This document shows, piece by piece, positions 24,801-37,685 of a DNA stretch of 64,000 nt (position 1 is the stretch's first letter; each line of letters opens with the position of its first letter). The position numbers were made by a program, and so were the translations under genes. The notes below the pieces were generated by a model, which did no database searches, had not been told where the DNA came from, and saw nothing but the letters and a program-made list of their open reading frames with translations. Source of the stretch: Talinum fruticosum. Lineage: Eukaryota; Streptophyta; Magnoliopsida; Caryophyllales; Talinaceae. The DNA is taken from positions 1,699,501-1,763,500 of the forward strand of contig JAITYX010000077.1 in assembly GCA_021018815.1 (NCBI GenBank), given 5' to 3'.

Positions 24801-27800
24801 GAGATCGGTTATTTAATTTTAGAAGATCTAGTTACTTTCTTTAAACATGTAGTGAGCCTGAACCTCTATCCTTTTTACAGTTGCAAAGAGAAATTCTGTC
24901 ATCCTTACAGGCTGACAGCCACCACATAATATAGTGGTTACTGGCAAAGAAATTTCAAACTTGGATGCATAATCTAAATCAGAAATAAATCAACTTGGGG
25001 GGGACTATCTCCTCTGACAACACTATCAACAGGGTAGGAAAATTTTACCAGAAAGACAAACATTTCACCAAGGAGGTCTGATGCAGCCTGTACAGCTCTG
25101 TCCTCATTCAGAGGGCGAATTTCAACATCAGTTGCATGACCATAAATGCGCCTTTGCAATGTTGTTGTGAATCGATGATTGACCTAGTTTCACCAACCGA
25201 TAAACATCAGAAGTAAAAAGTGGAGCAGCTAAGTACAATCATGAGAGTTACTTCCAGAAGCATAAAGAGCAACATAAACATGTGAAGATGCCATCTTACA
25301 TAATTATCACCCTTATAAAGCAATCATAATTGCAACCGAACAAAAATGTCCATTCTCACTTGACATAACTTTTGTTCGACTAGTTTAACTAATGTCATAC
25401 AGAATATGTATGTAGTGATACAATTCAGTAAAGTTCAGAAATTATTGGTCATTAAGAATTCGTTCTACTCTAGGCATCTTAGTGTTCTCTATTGTTTCTT
25501 TAGGTATTCTTGAAGCATACTACATTATTGGTTTACTTGCCAAAGGAATAAGTTTCTAGGGCCTGTCATTTTGAATTTTTATTAATAAAAAAAAATGTAC
25601 ATAGGTACATTGTAGAGATGCATTCAAGGCATAGTTACTAGGAACGCTCCACAACCCCCAATCCACATTCCAGGAGTGAGCATCCTGAAGCCTCAATTGA
25701 CTAAATTTGTACAGTAAGTAACAATCCGAAAACTGGGAACAAGCAACCGGGAGGCATTCCAGTTAACAATGACCCAAGCATCCATCATGTAGAGTATGTA
25801 ATCTAATTTACAAGATTATATTTCCAGCATACTGATACTTGGTTTTGATGCGTAATCAAAAAATTTGTATTATATGATTTCAACAGAAGAGTCGGACAAC
25901 AGAAGCACTCAGATAGTTCTCTGAAGCCCAGACAAAGCTACTGTAGACTGTCTCCTCCCCCCCAAAAAAAAAAAAAGTTTCCTTCTGTTTCAAAAATTAA
26001 TTTCCTAGTACTCCATAGGATGACAACATTTAATCAAAAGAGTGATCATGCTAACTAGGATCACTCTAGCAAGTGCTTTAACTTTCTAGAAACTTGACTA
26101 TGTAATATAAAGAACTTGGAAGGTTGTCACAGAGGTACTGAAAGAGTGATGATGCTAACAGAAAGCACAGTAGCAACATTTCAGAAACCTGATGACAAAG
26201 AAAAGCTCTCCCTCATAATCAAATCCAACACAAGTCAATGTATTCTCTTACTAACAAAATGCTCTTTCCTTCATACTGGAGCTGGAACAGAAAGAACACA
26301 AAGACCCCCTCCCTCGCCCCCAAAAAAAGATAAATAAATAAATAAATGGTCCATCCGTATTAATACTCCACAGACAGCCAGTATAAACCACTCCAGGAAT
26401 CAAACAGCGTATAACTGCAATACCATAAGTTCCTAACACAAGAAGAACAGTGGCGTAGCTGATTTGCACTGATAATTTTTTACTTAAGAACGTGCTACTT
26501 ACACTATACGTATGCCCATTAGTTGATAAACCTAAAATTCCGAATTCTATTTAAAATTTAAAGAGGAAATCGTCACAGTGAAGTGCTCCACCTGCCACAT
26601 TTTGGAGCTTGCTTTCGCTTCACAAGGTCACACATTTACTCTTGACCACTGTGCACTCCCAGACAGATTCTAGTTTTGTACCATCTCCTGTCAATTGACT
26701 TGTGAAATACGAAATCCAATACATTAGACTTTCTCACTAGAAAACCATTAAACTTTAAAGGGGCAGATACATTTGTGATCCCTCAAAAATTGTTTAGCAA
26801 AAAGCATATCTCCTTATACAATCAGATATGACCTTCCATATTAAAATCACATAGCCAGCTACAACAGTGAGGCCCAAATTAAAAAGCTTCATCATGACAA
26901 GACCAAAGTGTTTTTGCTTGCAAGCTCCACCCACCACCCCCCAAACAAAAAAAAAAAAAGAACCTCTTAATCTTGCTTATTTTTCTTCACAGGAAGACTT
27001 ACACATGTCAGTGCAGATCACCCCCCTCCCCACTCTGAAACACCGCTTACTACAACTTTTACTTCAGTTTCAGTGCGAATCTATAATGACATACATGCAA
27101 TCATAAAGAATTCATCATCTTGTTAATTTTGATAAATGGCCTAGTAAATCACACTATCCACTGTATGCTCTAAGGACTACTTAAAACAAAATCAAAGGGA
27201 AGTCCAAATGATCATATACCTTACATCATTCCACATTATGACTGCAATCTAACATTTCACACTCTACAAGTCATTCGGTCAATTAGCCTACAAATTAAAA
27301 GCCATCTCTAAATTCTAATCAATGTACAAACTTTAAAACTAATGTGCTGGCCTTTCCACTCACATCTCTGCCATTTACCAATATTTCACCCTCATTACTA
27401 TGATCTACCTTCCACTTCATATTTGGTTTCACACTGATCAACAAACAACATTAATCCAACCCAAGTACTAGCGTCCCCTAGCTGTATAATTTATGTTACA
27501 GACAACGTCAAAGATCCAAGCTTTCCAGTCATCAACTGAAAACTGCAGTGCCCACTAAGTAAACATGACGTAATTCACCAATCAAGCATATTACACAGCA
27601 ATAAGAAGCGATTACACATACTCAAGCCCCTTTCCAACAAAGCCCATAATTTCCGGGGGGCTAATCAAACTTAGAACAAGAAAGAGAGGGGAAAAAACCT
27701 GGGCAATGCCGATGATGAATTCACGAAACCTGGGATAATGTAAAGTTTGTTGTTTGAGACGGTTGGCAATGGGTTTGCTCAGAGTTCTTATAGCGAGAGT

Positions 27801-27827
27801 TCCTAGCTTGAATAGAGGGAGAACCAT
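21852..27827 (-). CDS. OPA3-like protein, one-base deletion in exon 3
   Basis: OPA3-like proteins are small coiled-coil proteins; the animal member sits in mitochondrial membranes, and the plant role is not well defined. Minus-strand exons are 27699-27827 (ATG at 27827), 25049-25183, 24217-24302 and 21852-22010. They read MVLPLFKLGTLAIRTLSKPI, then RFREFIIGIAQ, VNHRFTT, QRRIYGHATDVEIRPLNED, VAGAAVIFEVQRNAKSEAKK and finally ALRARDEALTREVELLKLK and GRGITGLFNF. The joined exons total 509 bases, not a multiple of three. After residue 108 (SEAKK) the frame is lost because a run that should hold six A holds five (plus-strand T run 24244-24248). As written, translation ends about nine codons later. 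One added base restores the coiled coil and a protein of about 169 residues. Introns reach 2.5 kb; I saw nothing coding in them. Confidence 0.88.
26328..26347. repeat. (AAAT)n microsatellite in OPA3-like intron 1
   Basis: A short run of AAAT tetranucleotides in the first intron. Confidence 0.75.
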
Positions 27828-30800
27828 TTCATATTACTCTCCACAACGAGAGTGTTGTAAATTTTTGAGGATTTTTGTAAATCGAGTGTCACCAGGTGTT
27901 CGATCGTTTGCCTCTGAGAGAGAAAAACAGAGTGGATTGAAAAGCATTTGACTCTTAACTACAATCCTTGGAACTCTTTCTTGGGTAGAAAGAAAAGAAA
28001 GCTTCTTTCGCGGTTTCGAGAGAGATACAGGCTGCGGATCGGACGGAGTTTGGTCAGAGTTCGGTCAGAGTTTGGACTTCGGACGTACGGAGGACGCTGT
28101 CATTTGGAGGTTGAATAATAGGAATTTGAAATGGAGAAATGACATGTGTATTGTATAAGATATATGAGTGTTTCCTCTCAATTTAAAAATTATTATATCA
28201 TATAATAAATTAAAAAAAATTATATGATTAAATAACATAATTGTATTACAACTTACAAATGATGTAAAATTATTATTTTTTAAAATTATGTGTGTGATGT
28301 ACTGCTTAGGTAGAGTTGATCTAATTAGGGTATCATTTGACACTTGTGTGCATAGCCGATGATTATTAAAACTTTACTTTCATAATTAATCATAATTATT
28401 AAAAAAAATAGTGATTTTGAATCATAAAATATATTAATATAGGTTAAGATAAAACATTTTAAGAGTGTTTTTCATACAAGACGCAAATCGTCACCCTTTG
28501 AAATATTAGAACTACAGACCATCGATATACAGGTATCATTTAATAATCAAGCTAATTTTATAATGAATTTTAAAATAATATATTTATATTTTAACTGGTC
28601 AATTCATATCGATTTTAAATTTAAATCAATTTGATTCAAAACATGTTGGATTCAATCATATTATAGTATCATATTAAACTTTCTCTTAATAATTTTTCTC
28701 AATGTTATATGGCTTAAAATTAGTAAATTTATTCTTTAGGACGATCGATCTCCAAAAAGGTAGCTTTTGTGCTATTGTTCACAACGTTGAACAAGTTGAA
28801 GTATATCATAGTCTAATATTATGTACTTGTTTTGAACTCAACGGCTCAACCTAAGCAACCCATTGATTCAGCTAGGGTTATTATGAGGCTGACCTCCAAA
28901 AGTTTACCGTACCCAGATGATTTGAAATCATATTTTCGATGAACTAAGGTAAGCCAATTTACCATCCAACATGACAAGCTCGTTTGAATTTAAATCAAAT
29001 TTATCTTAAAATTTCATTAACTTAAACATGACTCAATCTAAAATCAATTCGAATCATGCTCAAATTTATGCATGGAGCAACTGGCCAGAAAGACAAGTGT
29101 ACATTATCAAATTTTCTTATCAATCAACCGCTAGTTTTTGACCTCCATGGTTTCTATTTTCTAATTTATTTTATATTTTTGACTCAAAAAGTTTTTTACA
29201 AATGTTTTTTCGTGTGTCTTTTGAAATCGGTTTCTCTATAGACAAAAATTTTCAAAAGGGTAAGACTTCCTACGTTTAGACCTCTCGAAATGCTTTAACA
29301 TTGGGACCTATAATGAGAGTTCTTGTTATTGTTGTTGTATTAGAAAGACAAGTATACAGGCCACAAGAAGTTGAAGTCATAATCTCTTGTTACCATCCCT
29401 GTTTCCATGAGTGTCTTAAGAAGGCTAGTGAACTGTAATATGTTGTCAATTGTGTTGTAGCTATAGGTGGAATGCTTGTCATGTCTGTTCTTCTTTTTCT
29501 ACTGCATTCTAATTGTATTTGCCCTCTTTGCTCCCTTTTGACTCTATTAATTAAAAAAAAAAGTGCATATTTGACGAATAAAAAGGTGATAATAAATATC
29601 TTACAGTTTGACCAAAAACAAAGTATTATATCGACCTCAACTAATAGACTACGTACGTACATGATAGCCAACAAATGTAAATGACACTTTAATAAGATTA
29701 ATTTTGTCGACTGAAAGATAAGTAATACTTGGAAATTTTTTAAAAAAACTTCAATGCATATGATTTCACACTAAAGAAACCCTCAACAGGAAGAAAATAC
29801 TCTATAAATATAACGCAAGAAAGGATAAATGGATAATTTAAAATATACAATTTCAATTTGCATTATTTCACGTACGTAAGACGACGTTCTAATTTTTGCT
29901 TCGTGTAAGCAAAAAAAAAAATCCAAGAAAAATTGCTTCATTTAATTTGCTAATTGATTTTCTCATATCAAAATAATAATAATTATAATAAATCTCAAAG
30001 TCAATATTGATAACAGGTTTTCCTTACGCGACGCCATCGTCCATCCATTCAGTTGAAATCTTGACATACAAGAAATTAAACCCATAACCCTACTTTTGAT
30101 GTGGAATTTCAATGCCAAATCTTATCTGGCTAATCTTGTCTTATGAGTATCATCATAAATTCCGTTTTCTTCAAAAAAATTCATCAAATAATATTCTCGA
30201 AATGCTTTCTCTTTGCTTCCAAATCTAAAACTGAAGTAAAACGATATGCATCTTACTGCAAGACACGCCTTAAGTGTCTTCTTTTAATTTAGAAGTTATA
30301 ATATTAAAACTTTATAGTTAATGACCAAAATATAATTATTAAAGATTTTATGATTTTGAACCATATAACATATTAATTTAAATTAAAACAAGAAGTATAA
30401 GAAGTGTCTTGTTACAAGACACGTATCTTCACCATTTTCGAAAGTATATAACGTGGACAATATCGTATTTTTGAGGGTATATATTCATATATGTATAAAT
30501 TATTCAAATATAATAATAGAACGATTCATATAGAATGATACGTATCATCACCTTTTTGAAAATATGTAATGTGAACAATATAGTATTTTTGAAGTTATAT
30601 ATTCATAAATGTATAAATTATTCAAATATAATAATTGAATGATTCATATAGTATATTGTTATGTACGAATAATTTGTAGGTGGAAGTATTCCTACACTTA
30701 GAAGTAAATAGTAATTGACACATGATAATAGTTTACCAAAACATAAATATATGGGTATATGATACATCATATTTCCTTCATTTTACAACACATATAACTT

Positions 30801-31424
30801 TAAAAAAACTTCAATGCATATGATTCCAACATAATTATTTTCTCTACTTTTTTCATTTACTTTCTTCATTTCTAATGAAACATTGAGGTAATTTGATCTT
30901 TTAATATAATTTTATCATGAATTTTGTATTTGCTCGGTATTCCTTACAACCCAAAAATGACAATTATTGTAAAACGGAAGGAATACCTACTAGGTTTTAT
31001 CCCCTAAATGAACTAACAATTCGTTAAAAAAAAAAATAATCATATATAATTTCTCCAAGTTCATTCCTTAATATCTAAAATGTTAATAACTAATGTTATA
31101 CATATATATTTGTCTACTCAATGTATTCCTTTCGTCATATATAATTTCTCCAAATTCCAACTATACATAAAACAAGCCCATACCATGCTACCTACACAAG
31201 AAATTCCTTTCAATAATCAGCTAACTAAAAATTAAAGTCATGAGGTGGAGTTGCCTAATGCAAGTCAAACAACAAATTAAGATATGTACAAGTTAAGTAA
31301 ACATCATTAATATATTTTTGTGACTAATTATGGCAATTTATGTAATTAATAGCAATGGTTTTGGAGCATATTAGCTACTTATATATTATTGGTACAAGAA
31401 AAAGAATTATCAAGAGAGAAAATA
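27828..31424. other. Intergenic DNA between the OPA3-like and DUF599 genes
   Basis: The first 250 bases are the divergent upstream region of the OPA3-like gene. The rest is very AT-rich. A 25-base word with AACTTCAATGCATATGATT occurs twice, near 29748 and 30809. Several stretches with AAGACACG or AAGACGC words (28478, 30262, 30415) look like related repeat remnants. No gene was recognised. Confidence 0.5.
30420..30655. repeat. Tandem duplication, about 118-bp unit, two diverged copies
   Basis: Copy 1 is at about 30420-30533 and copy 2 at about 30538-30650. Both contain GTATAAATTATTCAAATATA and end GATTCATATAG. They differ at about one base in ten. Confidence 0.88.
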
Positions 31425-32305
31425 ATGGGTTCCCAAAAGGAGTTACTTGACCTAATATTGGTACCAATTGGGCTAGTGATCATGTTTGTTTATCATCTTC
31501 TTCTCCTCTATAGATACCTCAAGCTTCCTGAAACTACTGTCATGGGGTTTGAGAATCATAACAAGAGAGCTTGGGTTGAAAGAGTTATGGAGGTAATCAT
31601 CTCTTTTTCTTCCCATCTTAGTTTCCTAGAGCAAGAATTTGCTTCTATGGTCCGAACTCAAACTTGAGGATGTATATGGATATACTAGCATACTCTTTAA
31701 AATTTTGTAACAAAGTTCAGAAGGCTTCTAAAAGTTTTAGATCTCTGATAAAAGTCTTGTAGTTGTTATCATTTACAAAAAAAATTTCATGTGTGCAGCT
31801 TGATTTCAAGAGCTTGGACATAGCCCTATCAGTGATCTCCTCCAACACATCAGCAGCAACATTTCTAGCCTCTGTGTCCTTGACCTTGAGCTCCTTGATC
31901 GGGGCTTGGATTGGGAATGACAAAAATGTCTTCCAAAGTGAGCTCATCTATGGCAACACAAGCCCATCGACGATGACAATCAAGTACATAAGCCTCCTAC
32001 TTTGCTTCCTCTTGGCCTTCTCTTGTTTCGTTCAATCGACGAGGTGTTTTATCCATGCAAACTACCTCATTAGCATGCCTAATAGCAACACCCCTATTGA
32101 GTATGTGGAAGTTGCTGTTATTAGGGGTGGCGAGTTCTGGCAACTAGGCCTGAGGGCTCTTTACTTTGCCCTTATTATGTTGCTTTGGTTCTTTGGTCCT
32201 ATTCCTATGCTTCTTTCCTCAGCTTTCATGGCGATTTTGCTCCATCATCTCGACTCTAATTCGACCCCATTGCACAGATTTCAAGCTCCATCCGTTAATT
32301 TTTGA
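31425..32305 (+). CDS. DUF599 family membrane protein
   Basis: DUF599 proteins are plant membrane proteins with about four membrane helices; their function is not established. Two exons (31425-31592 and 31799-32305) join in frame to 224 residues, a usual length. Exon 1 reads MGSQKELLDLILVPIGLVIM, the first membrane segment, then YRYLKLPETTVMGFENHNKR and AWVERVME. Exon 2 carries the family block SSNTSAATFLASVSLTLSSL, a second helix in ISLLLCFLLAFSCFVQS, and a C-terminal pair of helices around LGLRALYFALIMLLWFFGPI and PMLLSSAFMAILL. The intron is GT-AG and 206 bases. The ATG at 31425 is chosen because it begins the family's short N-terminus; an in-frame TTG upstream is not a normal plant start. 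The frame is intact. Confidence 0.92.
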
Positions 32306-32802
32306 ATGAAGAGGGTGACATATCTTTGACAGTGACCATGGAAGCCGAGTATAATGTACCTAAGCAATACAGTCTTACAGTTACCCTAATAATATGTTAT
32401 CTTTTTTGGTTTAGTTTTCTTTTCTCTGAAAAAAATTGTTTATTTTCTCTGAGAAGATTGCAATTGTTTATTTAAATATAAGAAATATTCCCAATCTCAA
32501 CTTGAGAGACAATAACAACTACTACTATTGCAGGTTGTTACACTTTCAGTCCTTCTAAGGATATTTAAATATAGTAGTTTTATAATTAATAAAGAGACCG
32601 ATTCTAAAATATCCATATTAAAAGATCTTCAAAAAGCATTTGACACTTCTGTACCACACAATATTTTTAGCAGAGAAGTCTGGTACTTACTTTCAGAACA
32701 TTGTATAAAAAGCATTTCAGCAAAGTTGAAAAATATAGGAAGCTAAGCTTTATACAAATATACAGCTCCAAGTCTTACAATTAATGATGGAGGCAAAGAG
32801 GG
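32306..32802. other. Gap between the DUF599 gene and the candidate peptide gene
   Basis: Probably the DUF599 3' UTR followed by AT-rich DNA. No gene was recognised; the open frame at 32528-32746 matches nothing I know. Confidence 0.45.
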
Positions 32803-33095
32803 TTAACTTAGTACTGGAGCCGGAGAGGACTTTGGGTTGGGTGGAATAACCACTGTTGTTGGTGGAGCGAACAACCGAACCCTTGGGACCTTCTTCAACC
32901 CCAGGATGTGATGAGTCGACATCGAGGTCGAGCTTGGATGGTTGTTGTGAGCTTATGGGATGGTGCGCAACGGCCCTCAGTGGCGGCCGCTAAAGTGGTG
33001 GCACTGGCATGGTTGAGAGATGAAAGAATTATGAGGAAAAACACAAAGGAGATGAGGAGAAGGGAAGTGAATTTGGGGAGAGTTTTAGAAGTCAT
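32803..33095 (-). CDS. Possible small secreted peptide precursor (frame uncertain)
   Basis: From the ATG at 33095 the minus strand reads a clear signal peptide ([14 protein letters not shown], then [15 protein letters not shown]), then a short hydrophilic tail that stops at 32895. One base away, a second frame runs on to a stop at 32803 with a proline-rich end ([18 protein letters not shown]). A single missing base would join them into a precursor of about 97 residues, the size and layout of many plant signalling-peptide precursors. A TATAAAA-type box lies about 22 bases before the ATG, which is too close for a normal leader and argues for caution. I do not recognise the family. A chance frame is quite possible. 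Confidence 0.3.
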
Positions 33096-35896
33096 GGTTT
33101 ATTGTGGTGTTTTATAGAGAAAACTTTATCTATGTAACTCCAAGTTTTACATAATAGGTTGGACATAACAAAGAAAGCTGCTGTTTTCGTCAACATTATG
33201 GTATTATAACATATTACGCATTACGGCAATTAAACTTGAATTGGGCTTTAGGTGCGAATACTATAGTCGCATGGTGTCGGAGGATAAGCAACAATTATTG
33301 GTCCCAGAATCTGATCAGCCTCAGAGTTTGAGATGATACAACCCACTCAGTCTTGACAGCTCGGTTCCGTACGGCCTAAAATTTCTACGTCTATGATCTG
33401 CACCTAACTTGTTTCTTCTTCTCTTGCATTGCAGGCATGCTCATAGTGGTCTCACGTTAGCATACCACGACCCATGCCTGAAGAACTGGCCCTGGTTGGC
33501 ACCTCCAAGAGCCCCGTGTCGGCACACATGACTCATGTTGGCAGCATCTCTGTGGGTTTTGCATTTTGATGTATGCGGTTTCTTTTGTTTAAGGTTATTT
33601 TTAACCTAATTCGTGATCAGCTGCGACCAAGAATTATTTAGGATTTCTTATGGATTTTCTACATATACTAGGATGCTTAACTTGCTAGTTATATGTGACC
33701 AATTTCTCCCATTTCATGTGCCTATTGGCACTGCCCTTGTGGGTGTTTCTTTATTATCACACTTTTCTTCTTTAATAAATGTAGTTGTCAGAAATATTGG
33801 AAGGATTTGATGGAATTAGAAGAAACAGAAAGAAGTTGATTAAAAGAAAATTGGATTGGGTTGGGTTGGGTTGGGTTGGGTTATAGCCGTATGTTGAAGT
33901 CCAATTATGTGCTTGTTGTTATTTAGGTTACAAATTGGCCCACAATCTAACTTAGATAAGAAATAATATTTAAGGGTTAAGTCATTGATACAACTCTCAT
34001 TTGATTCGGCTCTCTTTTTTAATCGATCATCAGTAAATTTTAAGGAAGTTCGAAAAAGATATAAAAATGGCTAAGTTGATGATAACAATTAGTCAATCTA
34101 ATACCTTCTATCCCCTATCGAAAAACTATTAAGGTTAACAATACAATCATCCACTCCAAAACTTACAATAAATTAATTCAGCACTCTTAGGACGGAGCTT
34201 TAAATCCACATTTTTAATAATAACTTTTAAAATTTTTATCAACTAAGTTTTAATTGCAACCATTGTGGTTTACTTACACAAATATGCACCATGCAAATCA
34301 ATTAGAATAGACCCGGCCTTATCAAGGAACTATTTGAATGTTAATGAGATGAATATACTCTTAAACAAGACACGAAAATTAATAATTTGAGTTCTTCTAT
34401 GCGAGTTAAACCGCATCCATATATTTACGTATTAAATTAAGATTTTTGAAAGTAAATAATCTGATCTTTAATAAGTCCGACCTTTTATGATAGCCATTTT
34501 CAACATACCACTATCGAATTTTAAACCTTGTGAGTCACCATAAAGCTTACATGTGAGTTATTTTTTGACGTATACTCGGTGGTGGCCGTAAACTATTGAG
34601 TATTTCAAATAAGCAATGGGCGGGTATCAATTTATTGTTTACACGTGTAGAAAAATGAAAGTACATAATTAATAAGGATCACCACCGTACATGTGTTAAA
34701 AAATAGCCATATCATATATATAAGTATTCCTATGAGTCAAATCATTCTAAGACACTTGGTAATTCAATCTATTATACTATCCTAAAAGGTCAGTCTATTG
34801 ATATCCAATGAAAAAGTTTGATATATTACCGTCCAACACCCTTAAAAACATTCATTTACTTCCATCTAAAAACTCTTTGATTAATTAACGAAAACTTGTA
34901 CGATATGATTTCTAGAAGTGATATTATTATTAGATTATACTTGTAATTAATTTGGTGGTTTTAATTGTTAAATTATCTAATACATAAATTATAGTGAATA
35001 AAACACTTTTTTAATAATATATTCATTGGTGAGTTTTTGGCACTATAAAAAATCAACTTGATATTTTCTAAAGCCACACATTCAAGGACAGCTTGCTTAT
35101 ACCAAATCAACCTTTTATATATATACCAAATTAGGAAATCTTATAAGATAATCAATTACTATTTTATTATAGTTTGGTTCATGTCACTTCAATTGACAAA
35201 CAATTATCCATATCTTTATTAATGAATCTCGATCCACTGATTAAAATTGAGGTTCAGGTATATTAGATTTCAAATTCTAAATATATCTATATTTTTTTAA
35301 TTTAAAAAATTATCCAAATATTTAGATCTTATCCTCAAAAATCTTAATAAGAAACAAAATACTAGTTGAATAAGAAAGCATACGACAAGATCTCACCCAA
35401 AAAAAAAAATCAAAAAGAAAATGATAGAAAGCAACGGTCATGTTTAGGTGTTTTTTATTTGGTATCATATATTTAGGCTTTCTAAATTATTATTAATTAA
35501 TTGGATATTAGAATTAGACTTAGAAACAAAAAAGAATTTGGATTTCATGATTGTGATGACTCCATCCCACATGACGTGGAAGATTTGGCTGACGCATTAA
35601 ACGGGCCGTTTTGCATCAAGTTGTGTGTATACACGGTACGTTACTGTTTTGGATATGTCATGCTTATTCACCTTCAAACTTCCACCAAAAAACAAGATAC
35701 ATACGTATACATCGAAAATTATAGCCTAGTTCTGAAACTATCATGCCAGAAGCTTAACAATATAGTTTTATAAGATACAATTCCTTTTTCTGTTTTTGAC
35801 TCCCTAAATTTTTCCTTTATTTTATTTTTTTTCTTTTCGTCCGACTATATATTGACATATGATCATATAATGTATATTATATGTTCACAATGTAAC

Positions 35897-36190
35897 AATT
35901 ACCCCAAGTCTTCGTATCTTTCTACCCTTAAACTATTCAGAAAATTCAATTTTGCCCTCCAACTGTTTTTGTGTTCAAACGTACCATTAATTTTTATAAA
36001 AAAATTCAAAATTACCCTTGAATCCCACAAAAATCAGTTATTGGTTGCCTGTTTTAAAGTATTTTTAATTTATTGTTGGTTTAATGGGTTTAAAAATTAA
36101 CGGCACGTTTAAACCCAAAAATAGCTAGAGGACAAAATTAAATTTTCTAAATAGTTTAAGCGCAAAAAGATCCGAGGACTCTAATTACCC
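35897..36190. mobile_element. Foldback MITE with inverted arms of about 100 bp
   Basis: The left arm (about 35897-36000) and the right arm (about 36085-36190) are reverse complements at roughly 80 percent or better. Matching words include TTAAACTATT, AGAAAATT, AATTTTG and TTAATTTTTA. The spacer is about 85 bases and non-coding. Long arms suggest a Mutator-like or foldback-type MITE. I could not confirm a target-site duplication. Confidence 0.82.
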
Positions 36191-37244
36191 CTATACTATA
36201 CCATGAAAAAATTTATATTTGTGTCAAATAATCAATTTTTCATCACAAAGTTGGAGAAATTAAATGATACATATAAGAGTATACATATGTTCTCAAATAT
36301 TGTTTTTATATACATTTTTAAGTGTATTTTTCATATAAGACAACTTTTAATGCAAGTATCATATACATAGGATTTGCAAAAATTCCCTACTGTTTGGCTT
36401 TTCTTTCTCAAGGGATGTTGGTTAATGCATGGAAGAATTCTTTTTATATCTCATAATTTTATTAATTAATTAAATAATTAATCTAATAAAAATTTGATTA
36501 ATTGGAATAACTGATTTTGGATAAACATTAATCATCCAAAAATTACCTTAGAAAACAAATTATTGTTTATATTCTATCCATCACCATGGCCCACGGTGAC
36601 TACACCACAGGGTCGTGGTGTTGATTCAAATGAACAAATGAACTTCGACTCTTATTACAAGTTATGGCACTATCGCAACCACCCATAGTAAGTCCCGAGG
36701 CAAGGTTTTTTATGCATTGACCCGTTTGCTCTGAGTCCAAGTGTACTAAACTATACAGGAATATTCGACATACAAATCAAAGTCTTTCGACATACAAATC
36801 AAAGTCGGGCTTAGAAAAGAAGAAGTACAACATAGAAAAAATGATGACATCTCAAGGCCTGAAGAGGCAACAAATGAAGAGTCGGTCCCTTGTTATCACA
36901 TTGGTAGATGGTTGTTGTCAAGCGACTCAAGTCTTATTCAACATCATTGATTAAAAACTAGTTCACTAGTCACTACGTATATCCTAATCTTTTTAAATCA
37001 TTTTTGTCGATAAATTTTCTCTTTTGGGTACAAAATTACGAGGAAAATTGGATTGCAATTGATGTCCACTCATTTAAGGGAAAAATTCCCCATCAATTTG
37101 AGCATTTGTGCCTGTGGTATAGTGACTATGGTATGATGAAAAAGAAAATAATAAAGTGATAGAAATAGGTACGCCCATATGGGGTTGACCATTTCAATAT
37201 TTATGTATCACACATTTATATAAATTACCGCTAATATTTATGAT

Positions 37245-37685
37245 TTAAGTTTTGTTCGACAAAATAAGGTGTTTAGTAGTTAATATCTGTTTGTGTATCG
37301 ATAGTTGTTTAGGTAAGCGATAAATGTTAGATTTTAACTATTAACGGATAAGCTGTTCAACTGAGTAGTTGAATAAATGTGTTCGGTAAATTTAGTGATT
37401 GAGTTAGCTGATTATGTAAATTAACGTAAAAGGATATAGATAATTTGCCAAATATAAATTAATAAAGGGATTTTTGTGAAAAAAATATGAAATACTATTT
37501 TTAAATGTGAAAAACTAATATTCTTAGCTTCTCAAAAACAATAATTAAAACGTTATAAGCTAATGAAAATGCTAGTTGAAACACTACTTTACTTGGACAC
37601 TAGTATTTGGTTGGGTAGTGTTTTAACTTGGTCAAAATAGTAAAAGTTACTTCAAACATTTGTTGTCGAGTAGGACCATAAGAAT
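37245..37685. mobile_element. MITE-like element, copy A of a dispersed pair
   Basis: This resembles the stretch at 46745-47168 along most of its length; both have TAATTTG, AATATAAA, GGAATTTTT-like and CTAGTT words in the same order. The ends are inverted: TTGTTCGACAAAAT at about 37252 and TTGTTGTCGAGTAGG at about 37660. There is no coding capacity. The style fits a non-autonomous hAT or similar DNA element. Confidence 0.65.

Noticed and set aside
30420..30655. Spaced direct repeats that could suggest a CRISPR-like array
   Set aside because: Only two long diverged copies in a plant genome; a plain tandem duplication explains them.
33855..33885. (GGGTT)n run as a possible interstitial telomere
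   Set aside because: The plant telomere unit is TTTAGGG; this is a five-base repeat of only about five units.
35501..35773. Plus-strand frame that looked like a Copia gag fragment
   Set aside because: Only a few residues (RLRNKKEFGF) are suggestive; no zinc knuckle, integrase or LTRs are nearby.
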